A stretch of DNA of 64,000 bases from Streptomyces sp. GSL17-111 (GTDB lineage: Bacteria > Actinomycetota > Actinomycetes > Streptomycetales > Streptomycetaceae): NCBI RefSeq assembly GCF_037911585.1, contig NZ_JBAJNS010000001.1, positions 1,177,001 to 1,241,000 on the forward strand. Reading direction: 5' to 3'. The notes beneath the pieces are model-generated. The model saw only the letters and a list, made by a program, of their open reading frames with translations. It did no database searches and was not told the origin of the DNA. This document shows, in pieces, positions 1 through 9,648 of this stretch (the first letter of the stretch is position 1; each line of letters begins with the position of its first letter). Both the position numbers and the translations under genes were made by a program.

Positions 1-3000
1 TCGGCCTGGAGCCAGGCCATCGGCTCGGGGCTGTGCCGGCGTCCGGCCGGGCGGCGGCGCAGCAGGCCGCGGGCGTGACGGCGCCACGGCGCGGCCGCCG
101 CCTCCTCGGTCGGCGAGATGCTGTGCCAGGCGAAGGCCACGTGGCCGTCCTCGGCGCTGGGCGCGAAGATGACGTGCAGCACCCGGCCGTCGCCGTCCAT
201 CGGGACGCGCTCGTGGATCTCCAGGCTCTCCAGGCACGACCAGCGGCCGCCGACGGCGTCGCTCGCGGCGGTCCTGGTGACGCCGGCGAGCACGCCGAGC
301 GGCAGGTAGCGGTCGCCGTCCTCGCCGGTGCGGATGTACTTCTCCCAGCGCGGGTCGTCCAGCGCGATCTCGTAGGTCGGCGCGGCGCCGGGCATGCGCA
401 CCCCGACGCCGGGCACCTCGGTGCCCGTCCGGGGCGCCGGCGCGGCGGCCGTGCGCTCGCGGGTGCCCGCCTGCCCGGCGGTCTCGACGCCGGGCTGCGG
501 GAACCAGTAGGGCTGTCCGCGCCACACGGTGGGCGGCAGCGGGACGCGGCGCGGGCTCCGGCCGGCGTGCACCTCCCGCCAGTTCACCGCCGCGCCGCGC
601 TGGTGCAGCACGCCGAGGGCCCGTCGCACGGTGAGCCGGTCCCCCGATCCCTTGCCGGGCCGGGTGAGGGAGGGCACCCAGGCGCACTCCGCGTCCTCCA
701 GCGCGGCCCGGCCGAGGCCGCTGAGGACGGGGGCCGGGCCGACCTCCAGGAAGGTGCGTACCCCGGTGGCGTACAGCGCGCCGATGCCGTCGTGGAACCG
801 CACGGCGCCCGCCGCGTGCCGGACCCAGTAGTCGGCGCCCAGTTCCTCGGCGGTCCACAGGGCGCCGGTGACGTTCGAGTACAGCGGCAGCGCGGGCGGC
901 TGGTAGGTCACGGACTCGGCGACCTCGCGGAAGGCGTCCAGCATCGGGGCCAGCAGCGGGGAGTGGAAGGCGTGGGAGACCTTCAGCGGTTTGCTGCGCA
1001 CCCCCTGGTCGGCCAGGGACCGGCGGACGGTGGCCAGGTCGTCCTCGGCACCGGAGAGGGTGACGGCGGCCGGGCCGTTGACGGCGGCGACGGAGAGCGT
1101 GTCGGGGTACCCGGCGACGGCGGCACGCGCGGTGGCCTCGTCGCAGAACACGGCGGCCATGGCGCCCCCGGCGGGGAGGTCGGCCATCAGCGCGGACCGG
1201 GCGGTGACCAGCCGCACGGCGTCCGGCAGCGAGAACACCCCCGCGACGCAGGCGGCGGCGATCTCCCCGACGCTGTGCCCGAGGAGCCCGGCCGGGCGCA
1301 GTCCCCACGTCTGCCACATGCGCGCGAGCGCGTACTCGACGGCGAAGAGGGCGGGCTGCGTCCAGCGGGTGTCGTCGATGACGTCCGCCCCGCCGTCCTC
1401 GCCGGTCCCGCTCCCGGCGTCCGGCCAGACCACCGTGCGCAGGGAGCGCCCGTCGCCGACGCCCTGCGCGTCGAACAGCGCGACGCAGGCGTCGAAGGGC
1501 TCCCGGAAGGCCGGCTCGTCGGCCAGCTCCCGTGCCATGCCCGCGTACTGGGCGCCCTGCCCGGTGAACAGCCAGCCCGCCTTGCGGTACTTGTGCACCG
1601 GCAGCGTGGTGGCGGTCACGCGGTGGTCCCGCTCGCCGCGCCCGTGGGCGTCCAGGGCGTCGGCGAGCGCGTCGAGGCCCTCGGCGGCGACGGTGATGCC
1701 GCGGGCCTGCCGGGAGCGGGCCACCTGCGTCGTCCAGCAGACGTCCGCCGCGCGCAGGCCGGGCGTGCGCCGCAGGTGGCGGGACCACTCCCCGGCCGCC
1801 TCGGTCAGCGCCTCGGCGCTGTGCGCGGACAGCACCAGCACCTCGGGGCTCTCACGGTGTTCGGGGTCGGGATCGTCGGCGGGTGTGGGGCGGGGGTCGG
1901 GCGGGGAGCTGATGACGGCGTGCGCGTTGGTGCCGCTGGCGCCGAAACTGCTCACCGCGCCGATGCGCGGACGCCCGGCTCCGTCGGCGACCGGCCACGC
2001 CCGCCCGTCCGCCGTCACCTCGATGTGCAGCCGGTCCCAGCCGGCCTCCGGGTTGGGCTCGGTGAAGTGCAGGTGCGGCGGCAACTCGGCGTGCTGCACC
2101 GCGAGGACGAGCTTCAGCAGCCCGGCCGCGCCCGCCGCCGACTCCAGGTGGCCGATGTTGGTCTTCACCGAGCCGACGAGGAGCGGCGCGCCCGGCGGCC
2201 GGTGTCGGCCGATGACGGCCTGCAGCGCGCGCAGTTCGATGGGGTCGCCGAGGGCCGTCCCGGTCCCGTGCGCCTCGACGTAGTCGACGTCCCCGGGCGC
2301 GAGGCCCGCCTGCCGCAGCGCCGCCTGGATGACCTGCTGCTGGGCGGCCGGGTTGGGCACGGTCAGGCCGCTGCTGCGTCCGTCGTGGTTGACGGCGGAG
2401 CCCCGGATGACGGCGGCTACGGGGTCGCCGTCGCGCACGGCGTCGGAGTAGCGCTTCAGCACCACCATGACCGCGCCCTCACCGCGCGCGTAGCCGTTGG
2501 CGCTCGCGTCGAAGGTGGCGCAGCGGCCGTCCGGCGACAGCCCGCGGAACTTGCTCATCATCACGAAGCCGTACGGCGAGAGCATCAGGTTGACGCCGCC
2601 GGCGAGCGCCAGGTCGCACTCGCCCAGCCGGAGGGCCTGGCTCGCCTCGTGCACGGCGACGAGGGAGGAGGAGCACGTGGTGTCGATGACCTTGCACGGC
2701 CCCTGGAGTCCGAGGGTGTAGGAGATGCGGCCGGCGGCGAAGCTCGGCTCGCCGACGAGCTGGTAGGCGTCGACGTCGTTGATGTCGCCCTCGGACTGCC
2801 GCATGCGCGCGTAGTCCGTCGTGCTGATGCCCGCGTAGACGCCGGTGGCCGAGCCGCCGAGGGAGTCGGGGGCGTAGCCGGCGCGCTCCAGCGCCTGCCA
2901 GGCGACCTCCAGCAGCATGCGCTGCTGCGGGTCCATGCCCCGGGCCTCGCGGGGCGTGATGCCGAACGCCTCGGGCTCGAAGCGGTCCACCGGTCCGTCG

Positions 3001-3317
3001 AGGAAGCCGCCCCGGATGACGTAGGCGTGCCCCGGAGTGTCCGGGTCGGGGTCGTACAGCGCCTGCGCGTCGCCCCGCTCCGCCGGGAACTCGCGGGTGG
3101 CGTCCGTCCCGGCCCGGAGCAGTTGCCAGAACCGTTCGGGGGTGTCGGCGCCGCCGGGCAGCCGGCAGCCGAGGCCGATCACCGCGATCGGCTCGTCGGT
3201 CGGGGGCCGCTCGCTCTCCCTGAGCCGGCCCTGGAGCCGCTCGATGGTGCGCAGGGCGTCGACAAGACGGGCCCGGTAGTCCTCCTGGGTGGGGTTGCCG
3301 GCCTGCGTCGTCATCAT
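1..3317 (-). CDS. Modular type I polyketide synthase (KS-AT-DH-like; C-terminus beyond left edge)
   Basis: This gene is read on the minus strand and runs off the left edge, so at least 1,105 residues are visible. It starts at an ATG whose first base overlaps the stop of the upstream PKS gene (TGATG); a second in-frame ATG follows directly. Residues about 8-35 form a charged helix typical of an N-terminal docking domain. The KS follows (active-site TTCSSS near residue 212, then EAHGTGT and NIGH). The AT has GHSVGE near residue 681 and an HAFHS motif that usually indicates malonyl-CoA. After the AT, from about residue 960, comes a region resembling the first hotdog of a PKS dehydratase, ending at the edge. 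Where the catalytic HxxxGxxxxP should be I see no His, so this half may be inactive. KS and AT look functional. It should extend the chain handed on by the neighbouring PKS. Confidence 0.93.
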   Translation of the reverse strand, partial: MMTTQAGNPTQEDYRARLVDALRTIERLQGRLRESERPPTDEPIAVIGLGCRLPGGADTPERFWQLLRAGTDATREFPAERGDAQALYDPDPDTPGHAYVIRGGFLDGPVDRFEPEAFGITPREARGMDPQQRMLLEVAWQALERAGYAPDSLGGSATGVYAGISTTDYARMRQSEGDINDVDAYQLVGEPSFAAGRISYTLGLQGPCKVIDTTCSSSLVAVHEASQALRLGECDLALAGGVNLMLSPYGFVMMSKFRGLSPDGRCATFDASANGYARGEGAVMVVLKRYSDAVRDGDPVAAVIRGSAVNHDGRSSGLTVPNPAAQQQVIQAALRQAGLAPGDVDYVEAHGTGTALGDPIELRALQAVIGRHRPPGAPLLVGSVKTNIGHLESAAGAAGLLKLVLAVQHAELPPHLHFTEPNPEAGWDRLHIEVTADGRAWPVADGAGRPRIGAVSSFGASGTNAHAVISSPPDPRPTPADDPDPEHRESPEVLVLSAHSAEALTEAAGEWSRHLRRTPGLRAADVCWTTQVARSRQARGITVAAEGLDALADALDAHGRGERDHRVTATTLPVHKYRKAGWLFTGQGAQYAGMARELADEPAFREPFDACVALFDAQGVGDGRSLRTVVWPDAGSGTGEDGGADVIDDTRWTQPALFAVEYALARMWQTWGLRPAGLLGHSVGEIAAACVAGVFSLPDAVRLVTARSALMADLPAGGAMAAVFCDEATARAAVAGYPDTLSVAAVNGPAAVTLSGAEDDLATVRRSLADQGVRSKPLKVSHAFHSPLLAPMLDAFREVAESVTYQPPALPLYSNVTGALWTAEELGADYWVRHAAGAVRFHDGIGALYATGVRTFLEVGPAPVLSGLGRAALEDAECAWVPSLTRPGKGSGDRLTVRRALGVLHQRGAAVNWREVHAGRSPRRVPLPPTVWRGQPYWFPQPGVETAGQAGTRERTAAAPAPRTGTEVPGVGVRMPGAAPTYEIALDDPRWEKYIRTGEDGDRYLPLGVLAGVTRTAASDAVGGRWSCLESLEIHERVPMDGDGRVLHVIFAPSAEDGHVAFAWHSISPTEEAAAAPWRRHARGLLRRRPAGRRHSPEPMAWLQA

Positions 3318-6300
3318 CAGTCTCCCTCGGTGAGCAGGGTTTCGGAGCTGGCGAGCAGGTGGACCGCCCGGGCCATCAGGGCGTCGTCGCTCAGGTCGTC
3401 CAGTTCGTCGGATGGGGGCGCGGCGTGCGGTGCGGGCCCCTCGGCGCCGGGCGGCGCCCCGCCGGACGCGGCGTCGGCGGCACCCTCACGCTCGGGGGCG
3501 GGACGGGCGTCGAGCTCCGCGTCGAGGAACCGGGCGAACGACAGGGCGTTGGGGCACTCGAACATGACGGTCCCGGGCAGCTCGAAGCCCAGCTCCCGCT
3601 CGGCGCGGCGCTTGAGTTCCTGGGAGAGCACGGAGTCCATGCCCAGGTCGAAGAAGCCCTGCTCGGGCGCGACGTCGTCGGCGCCGCCCAGGACGTCCCC
3701 GGCCCACTCCAGCACCGCGTCCAGCAGTCGTTCCGTCCGGGCGTCGGCGGGCAGCGCCGCGACCTCGGCGACGAGCGCGGCCGCCGCACCGGTCCGTTCG
3801 GCGGGGGCGCCCGCCGGGTCGGCGGATTCTTCAGCCGGACCAGCCGGACCAGCCGGACCAGCCGGTTCGGCCGGTACAGCCGGTTCAGCCGGTTCGCCCG
3901 CCGCGACGTCGGCCGGGCCGATCCAGTGGCTGCGGCGCTGCCAGGCGTACCCGGGCAGCGGCACGACGCGGCGCGGACCGCCGCAGAGCCGGTCGAAGTC
4001 GACGGCGCAGCCGAGGACGTGCAGTGCGGCCGCCAGGTCCAGCAGGTCGGCGGCGTCCGGGGTGGTCCGCTGACCGCCGCCGGGGGTGCGCCGCACCGGG
4101 GTGGACAGCACGACGGCGTCCGCCCCCCGCCCGTCCAGGGCGGCCGACAGGAGCTGGGCGGCGGCGCTGCCGGTGCCCACGTCGAGGAGGGTCTGCACGC
4201 CGTCGGTGACGAGTTCGGCCGCCAGCGCGGGCCAGCCGCCGGCCGCCGAGTAGCGGGGCAGCCGCCCGGTGTGGCCGGCGGGCGGCGGGGTGCCGCCGGC
4301 GACGAGCAGCCGGGCCGCCTCGTCGAGGCCGAGCTCGCCGGCGGTGCAGGCCGCCGTCAGCTCCCCCACTCCGGCGCCGACCACGGCGTCGGGGCTGACC
4401 CCGAGCGCCACCCACAGGGCGGTCATGGCCAGTTGGCCGGCCCAGGCGAGTGCGGTCTCCTCCACCGTGCCCGGCGCGGGGTGCGGGGCGGCGGACTCCC
4501 ACACCCGCACCGGTGAGAAGCCGAGCGCTCGGCGCAGGGCGGCGTCGGTCTCCGCGACGGTCGTCGTGAAGGCCCGCGCGGCCTCCCGGTCGCCCAGCAG
4601 CGCCGCCGCCAGGGGGGTGTCGGCGGCCGGGTCCAGCAGCTCGGCCCAGGGCAGGTCGGGGGCGGCGGTGCCGTGGACGAAGGCGAGGGTGCGTTCCTCG
4701 TCCGCGCCGACGATGCCCGCCCGCACCCGCGCGCCCGTCTCGCCCCGCTCGGCGGCGGTGAGCCGGCGGATGAGCTCGGCCCGGCTCTGCCCGACGACCG
4801 CCAGCCGGTGCTCGTGGTGGGTGCGGCGTGCGGCGGCCGTCCAGCACAGGTCGGCGAGTTCGGCGTCACCGGCGGCGGCCAGCCGGGCCCGCAGCCGCGC
4901 GGCGGTCTCGGCCAGCGCGGCGCCCGTGGTGGCCGAGGCGGTCAGCACGTGGGGCCGGGCGGGCCGTTCGGCGGCGTCCCCGGGCGTGCGGGCGGCGGCG
5001 GGGGCCTCCGCCAGGAGGACGTGGGCGTTGGTGCCGGTGAAGCCGAAGGCGCTGACCCCCGCGACGCGGGCGCGTGCCCCGCGCGGCCAGGGGACGGCGT
5101 CGGTGGCGACCCGTACGGGCAGCCGGTCCCAGGCGAGCTGCCGGGTGGGTTCCTCGACGTGCAGGTGCGCGGGGATGCGCTCGTGTCCCAGGGCGAGCGC
5201 GACCTTGATGAGGCCGGTGATCCCGGCGGCGGCCTCCAGGTGCCCCACGTTCGTCTTCACCGAGCCGATGACCAGGGGGCGGTCGGCGGGACGGCCGTCG
5301 CCGAGCGACGCGGCCAGGGCCCGGACCTCGACGGCGTCCCCGAGCCGGGTGCCGGTGCCGTGGGCCTCCACGTAGTCGACGTCCCCGGGCGCGAGGCCGG
5401 CCTGCTCGAGCGCCGTGCGCACGACCTCCTGCTGCGCCTCGCCGCTCGGGACGGTGAGGCCGCCGCTGGCCCCGTCCTGGTTCACCGCGCTGCCGCTCAC
5501 GACTGCGTACACCCGGTCACCATCGGCAAGCGCCCTGGAGAGGGGCTTGAGAATGACCGCACCGGCGCCCTCACCGCGTCCGTAGCCGTCCGCCGCGTCG
5601 TCGAAGGTCTTGCAGCGCCCGTCGGGGGCCAGCGCGCCGGCGGCGGACATGGCGAGGAAGACCGTGGGGGTGGACATGACGTTGGCACCGGCGGCGACGG
5701 CGAGGTCGCTCTCCCCGGCCCGCAGGCTCTGGCAGGCCAGGTGCACGGCGGTGAGGGAGGAGGAGCAGGCGGTGTCCACGGCCATGCTCGGACCGCGCGT
5801 ACCGAGGAAGTACGACAGCCGGCCGGCGGCGCCGCTGAAGGAGTTCCCGGTGCCGTAGTAGAGGTCCACGTCCGACGCGCGCCGGGTCACGAGCTGCTGG
5901 TAGTCGGTGGTGTTGAGGCCGACGAAGATCCCGGTGCGCCCGCCGCGCAGCCGTGGTGCCGGGACGCCGGCGTCCTCCAGCGCCTCCCAGGTGACCTCCA
6001 TGAGGAGCCGCTGCTGCGGGTCCATGCTGCGGGCCTCCCGGGGGGAGACGCGGAAGAAGGTGTGGTCGAAGCCGTCGACGGCGTCCAGGAAGGAGCCGCG
6101 CGTGGTGACCACCGTGCCGGGTTCGGCAGCGCCGTCGGCGGCGTGCAGGGCCGTGGCGTCCCAGCGGTCGGCCGGTACGTCCCCGCTGGCGTCCCGGCGC
6201 GCCTCCAGCAGCGACCAGAAGCCGTCCGGGTCGCTGACGCCGCCGGGCAGCCGGCAGCCGATCCCGACGACGGCGATCGGCTCGGGCCCCCGGCGCTCCC

Positions 6301-9300
6301 CGGCCGAGGTGCCCGCCGGAGCGGGGCGGGGCGCGGCCGGGGCCGTGCCGTCGTCCGTCGGGCCCGGGTCGGGCAGCAGCGGCCGGACGTACGCGGTCAG
6401 GGCCTCGATGCTGGCGTGCTCCAGGACGTCGGCGGCGTCCAGCTCGCACCCCAGCTCCGCGCCCAGCCGGCGGGCGAGTTCGGCGACGGTGACGGAGTCC
6501 AGGCCCAGCTCGAAGAAGCCCCGGGTGCGCGGGAGCCGCTTGTCCGGGTCGTGGCCGAGGACCTCGGCCACGACCCGTGCGACGGTGTCCGCCTCGCTCC
6601 CCGCGTCCCGCCAGGCCCGGGTGGCCTGCCGGGCGTTCTCCGGGGTGGGGTGCGGGGCGGTCGGGGCCGCCGGGGCGGGGGCGGGCTCGGCCGCCCGCTG
6701 CTCGGCGACCGGCCGGGGCACACCGGTGACCTCGCCGATCAGCCGGTTGTCGGCGTCGTACAACCGCACCTCGGCCCGCAGCCCCTGCCCGCCGACGGCC
6801 GCGCCGCCCTGCCGCCCGCGCGGGACGCCGTCCAGCCAGTGCCGCTCGTCCGCCCAGCGGTGCGGCGGCAGGGTGTGCGGGCGCACCCCGCCGGGGTGGT
6901 CGGTGGACCAGTCGACGGGGGCGCCGTGCACGTGCAGCCGCGCCCGGGTGAGGGCCAGTTCGCGGCGGCCGTCCCGGCCCCGGGCCAGAGTGCTGGTCAC
7001 CAGTCCCCCGCCGTCCCGCCCGGCGAGGGCCGATCGGATCGGGCGGCTCAGCACGGGATGCGCACCCAGCTCCACGAACGCCACGCCGCCGGGCGCCCGT
7101 TCGTCCAGTTCCCGCCGGACGGCGGGCCACAGCAGCACGGGCTCGCGCACACCGGCGGCCCAGTAGGCCGCGTCGTGCGTCACCTCCTCGCCGGGGGTGA
7201 CCGTGGAGCGGAAGGGCACGGTGGGGGCGCGGGCGGTGAGGCCGTCGAGCGCCGCCTCCAGTGCGGCGGCGTGGGGAAGCATGAGCGGGCTGTGGAAGGC
7301 GTACGTCACCGGCAGCGGCGTCGTCGTCGCGCCCTGGGCGCGCAGCTCGGCGACCGCGCGTTCCACGGCCTCGGGCGGCCCGGCGAGCACCACGGACGCG
7401 GGGCCGTTGACGGTGGCCACGGCCACGTCCGGGTGTCCGTCGCCGAGGCGGTCGCGGATCTCCTCCGCGCCCAGTTCGACACTGACCATGCGCCCGGTCC
7501 CGGTGGCCCGCTGCATGACCCGCCCGCGCTCCACGATGAGCCGGGTGGCGTCGGGGAGGCTGAGGGCACCGGCGACGTGGGCGGCGGCGACCTCGCCCAT
7601 GCTGTGCCCGATCACCGCGTCGGGGCGAACCCCGAGGGCGTCCAGCTGCGCGGCGAGCGCGACCTGCAGGGCGAAGACGGCGGGCTGGGCGACCTCGGTG
7701 GCCCGCAGCCTCGCCGGGTCGGGATCGCCCAGCGCGTCGAGCAGGGACCAGCCGGCGTGGTCGCGGATCAGGTCGGCGCACGCGTCGAGGGCGGTACGGA
7801 AGGCGGGCTCGCTCTCGTACAGGTCGAGCCCGGCGCCCGACCACTGCGAGCCCTGGCCGGAGAAGACGTACACCACGGGCAGCGGTGCGTCGGGGGCGCC
7901 GCCCGTCAGGGCGTTCGGGTGGGGCTCTCCGTCGCGGTGGGCGCGCAGGGCCTCGGTGAGGTCCTGCGCCGAGGCGCCGACGACGGCGAGCCGGGTGCGC
8001 AGCGGTGTGCGGCGGACGGCCGCGGCGGCGGTCACGGCGTCCAGCTCGGCGTCCCCGGCGCGCTCCACGTGGTCGGCGTAGTCCCCGGCCAGCGCGCGCA
8101 GCCCCGCCTCGGTGGAGGCGGAGAGCACCAGCGTCCGCCCGGCGTCCCGGCGTCCCGGCGCGGGGGGCGGCGGCTGCGGGGGCGCGGCGGACAGCAGCAC
8201 GTGGGCGTTGGTTCCGGACAGTCCGAAGGCGCTGACCCCGGCGACGGCCTCGCTCTCCGCCGGCACCGGCAGCGGAGTGGGGTGCCGTGGGATGTGGATG
8301 CCGGAGCGGTCCCAGTCGATGAACGGTGAGGCCGTCCGGTGGTGGATCTGGCCCGGTGCCGTGCGGTGCCGCAGCACGAGGAGCGTCTTGAGCAGCCCGG
8401 CGATACCGGCGGCGGAGTCCATGTGGCCGAAGTTGGCCTTGTGCGAGCCGACGAGAAGCCGGCGGTCGTCCGGCCGGTCGTGGCTGATCACGTCGGTGAG
8501 CGCGGAGATCTCCAGCGGGTCGCCGAGCGGGGTGCCGGTCCCGTGGGCCTCCACGTAGGCGACGGCGTCGGCGGTCAGGCGGGCGTTGTCCAGCGCGCTG
8601 CGCAGCAGGTTCTGCTGCGCGACGGCGTTGGGCGCCATGAGCCCCGCGCTGTAGCCGTCCTGGTTGACCGCGCTGCCCCGGATGACACCGTGGACGCGGT
8701 CGCCGTCGCGCAGGGCGTCGGCGTAGCGCTTGAGCACGACGACGCCGCAGCCCTCACCCCGGACGATCCCGTCGGCCCGGGCGTCGAACGGCTTGCACCG
8801 GCCGGTGGGTGACAGCGCCTGCACCTTGCCCATGAAGACGGTCAGTTCGGGGGTGAGGATCGCGTTGACGCCGCCCGCCAGCGCGGTGTCCGCCTCTCCG
8901 GTGCGCAGGGCCTGGCAGGCGAGGTGCACGGCGACGAGGGAGGAGGAGCAGGCCGTGTTGACGGACATGGCCGGTCCGTGCAGGCCGAACAGGTAGGCGA
9001 TGCGTCCGGCGGCGAAGCTGAACTCCTTGCCCGCCGCGAAGTAGGGGCCGACGCCGCCGATGCCCGAGGTCTTGGAGTGCAGCAGCAGGTAGTCGGAGCC
9101 GAGGATGCCCAGATGGACGCTGGTCCGGGTGCCGGCCCAGCGCTCCCGTGGGCCGCCCGCGTCCTCCAGCGCCTCGGCGGTGACCTCCAGCAGGAGGCGC
9201 TGCTGCGGGTCCATCTCGCGCGCGTCGCGCGGGGAGATGCCGAAGTACTCGGCGTCGAACCGGTCGATGTCCGTGAGGAAGCCGCCCTCACGGCAGTACG

Positions 9301-9511
9301 TGGTGCCCGGCGCCTTGGGGTCGTCGTCGTGGAAGGAGTCGTCCCAGCGGTCGGCGGGCACCTCACCCACCACGTCCACGCCGTCGGCCAGGACGCGCCA
9401 CAGGCCGTCCAGGTCCCGGACGCCGCCGGGGAACCGGCAGCCGGCGCCGACGACGGCGATCGCGTGGGCGTCATCGGGCCGGAGTGCGGGGATGGTGAAC
9501 GGCTCGGACAT
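3317..9511 (-). CDS. Bimodular type I polyketide synthase (KS-AT-ACP-KS-AT°-ACP)
   Basis: This protein of about 2,064 residues holds two minimal modules with no ketoreductase. Module 1 has a KS (NTACSSS near residue 186, EAHGTGT, ANFGH), an AT (GHSMGE near 634, YAFHS, malonyl type) and an ACP (LGLDSV near 1002). Module 2 has an intact KS (DTACSSS near 1246, EAHGTGT, TNVGH) and an AT-like region. In the latter the nucleophile motif reads GAGVGE near 1710, so the Ser is gone and the domain is shortened. It ends with an ACP (LGMDSV near 1957). Module 2 therefore probably borrows a malonyl group from another AT. A Pro/Ala/Gly-rich linker encoded by 9-bp repeats precedes the last ACP. There is no loading domain. 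I chose the ATG at 9511, which has GGGAG six bases upstream, over a TTG two codons earlier. It is translationally coupled to the next PKS gene. Confidence 0.95.
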   Translation of the reverse strand: MSEPFTIPALRPDDAHAIAVVGAGCRFPGGVRDLDGLWRVLADGVDVVGEVPADRWDDSFHDDDPKAPGTTYCREGGFLTDIDRFDAEYFGISPRDAREMDPQQRLLLEVTAEALEDAGGPRERWAGTRTSVHLGILGSDYLLLHSKTSGIGGVGPYFAAGKEFSFAAGRIAYLFGLHGPAMSVNTACSSSLVAVHLACQALRTGEADTALAGGVNAILTPELTVFMGKVQALSPTGRCKPFDARADGIVRGEGCGVVVLKRYADALRDGDRVHGVIRGSAVNQDGYSAGLMAPNAVAQQNLLRSALDNARLTADAVAYVEAHGTGTPLGDPLEISALTDVISHDRPDDRRLLVGSHKANFGHMDSAAGIAGLLKTLLVLRHRTAPGQIHHRTASPFIDWDRSGIHIPRHPTPLPVPAESEAVAGVSAFGLSGTNAHVLLSAAPPQPPPPAPGRRDAGRTLVLSASTEAGLRALAGDYADHVERAGDAELDAVTAAAAVRRTPLRTRLAVVGASAQDLTEALRAHRDGEPHPNALTGGAPDAPLPVVYVFSGQGSQWSGAGLDLYESEPAFRTALDACADLIRDHAGWSLLDALGDPDPARLRATEVAQPAVFALQVALAAQLDALGVRPDAVIGHSMGEVAAAHVAGALSLPDATRLIVERGRVMQRATGTGRMVSVELGAEEIRDRLGDGHPDVAVATVNGPASVVLAGPPEAVERAVAELRAQGATTTPLPVTYAFHSPLMLPHAAALEAALDGLTARAPTVPFRSTVTPGEEVTHDAAYWAAGVREPVLLWPAVRRELDERAPGGVAFVELGAHPVLSRPIRSALAGRDGGGLVTSTLARGRDGRRELALTRARLHVHGAPVDWSTDHPGGVRPHTLPPHRWADERHWLDGVPRGRQGGAAVGGQGLRAEVRLYDADNRLIGEVTGVPRPVAEQRAAEPAPAPAAPTAPHPTPENARQATRAWRDAGSEADTVARVVAEVLGHDPDKRLPRTRGFFELGLDSVTVAELARRLGAELGCELDAADVLEHASIEALTAYVRPLLPDPGPTDDGTAPAAPRPAPAGTSAGERRGPEPIAVVGIGCRLPGGVSDPDGFWSLLEARRDASGDVPADRWDATALHAADGAAEPGTVVTTRGSFLDAVDGFDHTFFRVSPREARSMDPQQRLLMEVTWEALEDAGVPAPRLRGGRTGIFVGLNTTDYQQLVTRRASDVDLYYGTGNSFSGAAGRLSYFLGTRGPSMAVDTACSSSLTAVHLACQSLRAGESDLAVAAGANVMSTPTVFLAMSAAGALAPDGRCKTFDDAADGYGRGEGAGAVILKPLSRALADGDRVYAVVSGSAVNQDGASGGLTVPSGEAQQEVVRTALEQAGLAPGDVDYVEAHGTGTRLGDAVEVRALAASLGDGRPADRPLVIGSVKTNVGHLEAAAGITGLIKVALALGHERIPAHLHVEEPTRQLAWDRLPVRVATDAVPWPRGARARVAGVSAFGFTGTNAHVLLAEAPAAARTPGDAAERPARPHVLTASATTGAALAETAARLRARLAAAGDAELADLCWTAAARRTHHEHRLAVVGQSRAELIRRLTAAERGETGARVRAGIVGADEERTLAFVHGTAAPDLPWAELLDPAADTPLAAALLGDREAARAFTTTVAETDAALRRALGFSPVRVWESAAPHPAPGTVEETALAWAGQLAMTALWVALGVSPDAVVGAGVGELTAACTAGELGLDEAARLLVAGGTPPPAGHTGRLPRYSAAGGWPALAAELVTDGVQTLLDVGTGSAAAQLLSAALDGRGADAVVLSTPVRRTPGGGQRTTPDAADLLDLAAALHVLGCAVDFDRLCGGPRRVVPLPGYAWQRRSHWIGPADVAAGEPAEPAVPAEPAGPAGPAGPAEESADPAGAPAERTGAAAALVAEVAALPADARTERLLDAVLEWAGDVLGGADDVAPEQGFFDLGMDSVLSQELKRRAERELGFELPGTVMFECPNALSFARFLDAELDARPAPEREGAADAASGGAPPGAEGPAPHAAPPSDELDDLSDDALMARAVHLLASSETLLTEGD
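3832..3894. repeat. Seven 9-bp tandem units inside the PKS linker
   Basis: Seven consecutive 9-base units close to CAGCCGGAC/CAGCCGGTT are visible; the first three are identical. They lie in frame in the PKS gene and encode an (E/G)PA-type Pro/Ala/Gly linker between the degenerate AT and the terminal ACP. Such repeats can vary in copy number without breaking the frame. Confidence 0.85.
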
Positions 9512-9648
9512 GCACAACTCCCGTAATTCAGCATCCGATGACTTCAGGTATGGTGCACAACCACTCGGCCAACGGTCGTAGAGGCACCTCGCGCCCGACT
9601 AGAGGACGGCCCTGAAGGCCCGTCCGGCCCGACGAGGGAGGAGAGACG

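Noticed and set aside
33..4073. A 1,346-codon plus-strand open frame across the PKS genes
   Set aside because: It is antisense to clear KS and AT domains; its Arg/Gly/Ala-rich product has no recognisable domain and is a high-GC shadow.
4673..8329. A 1,218-codon plus-strand open frame
   Set aside because: It lies antisense to the bimodular PKS and reads as low-complexity Gly/Val/Arg sequence.
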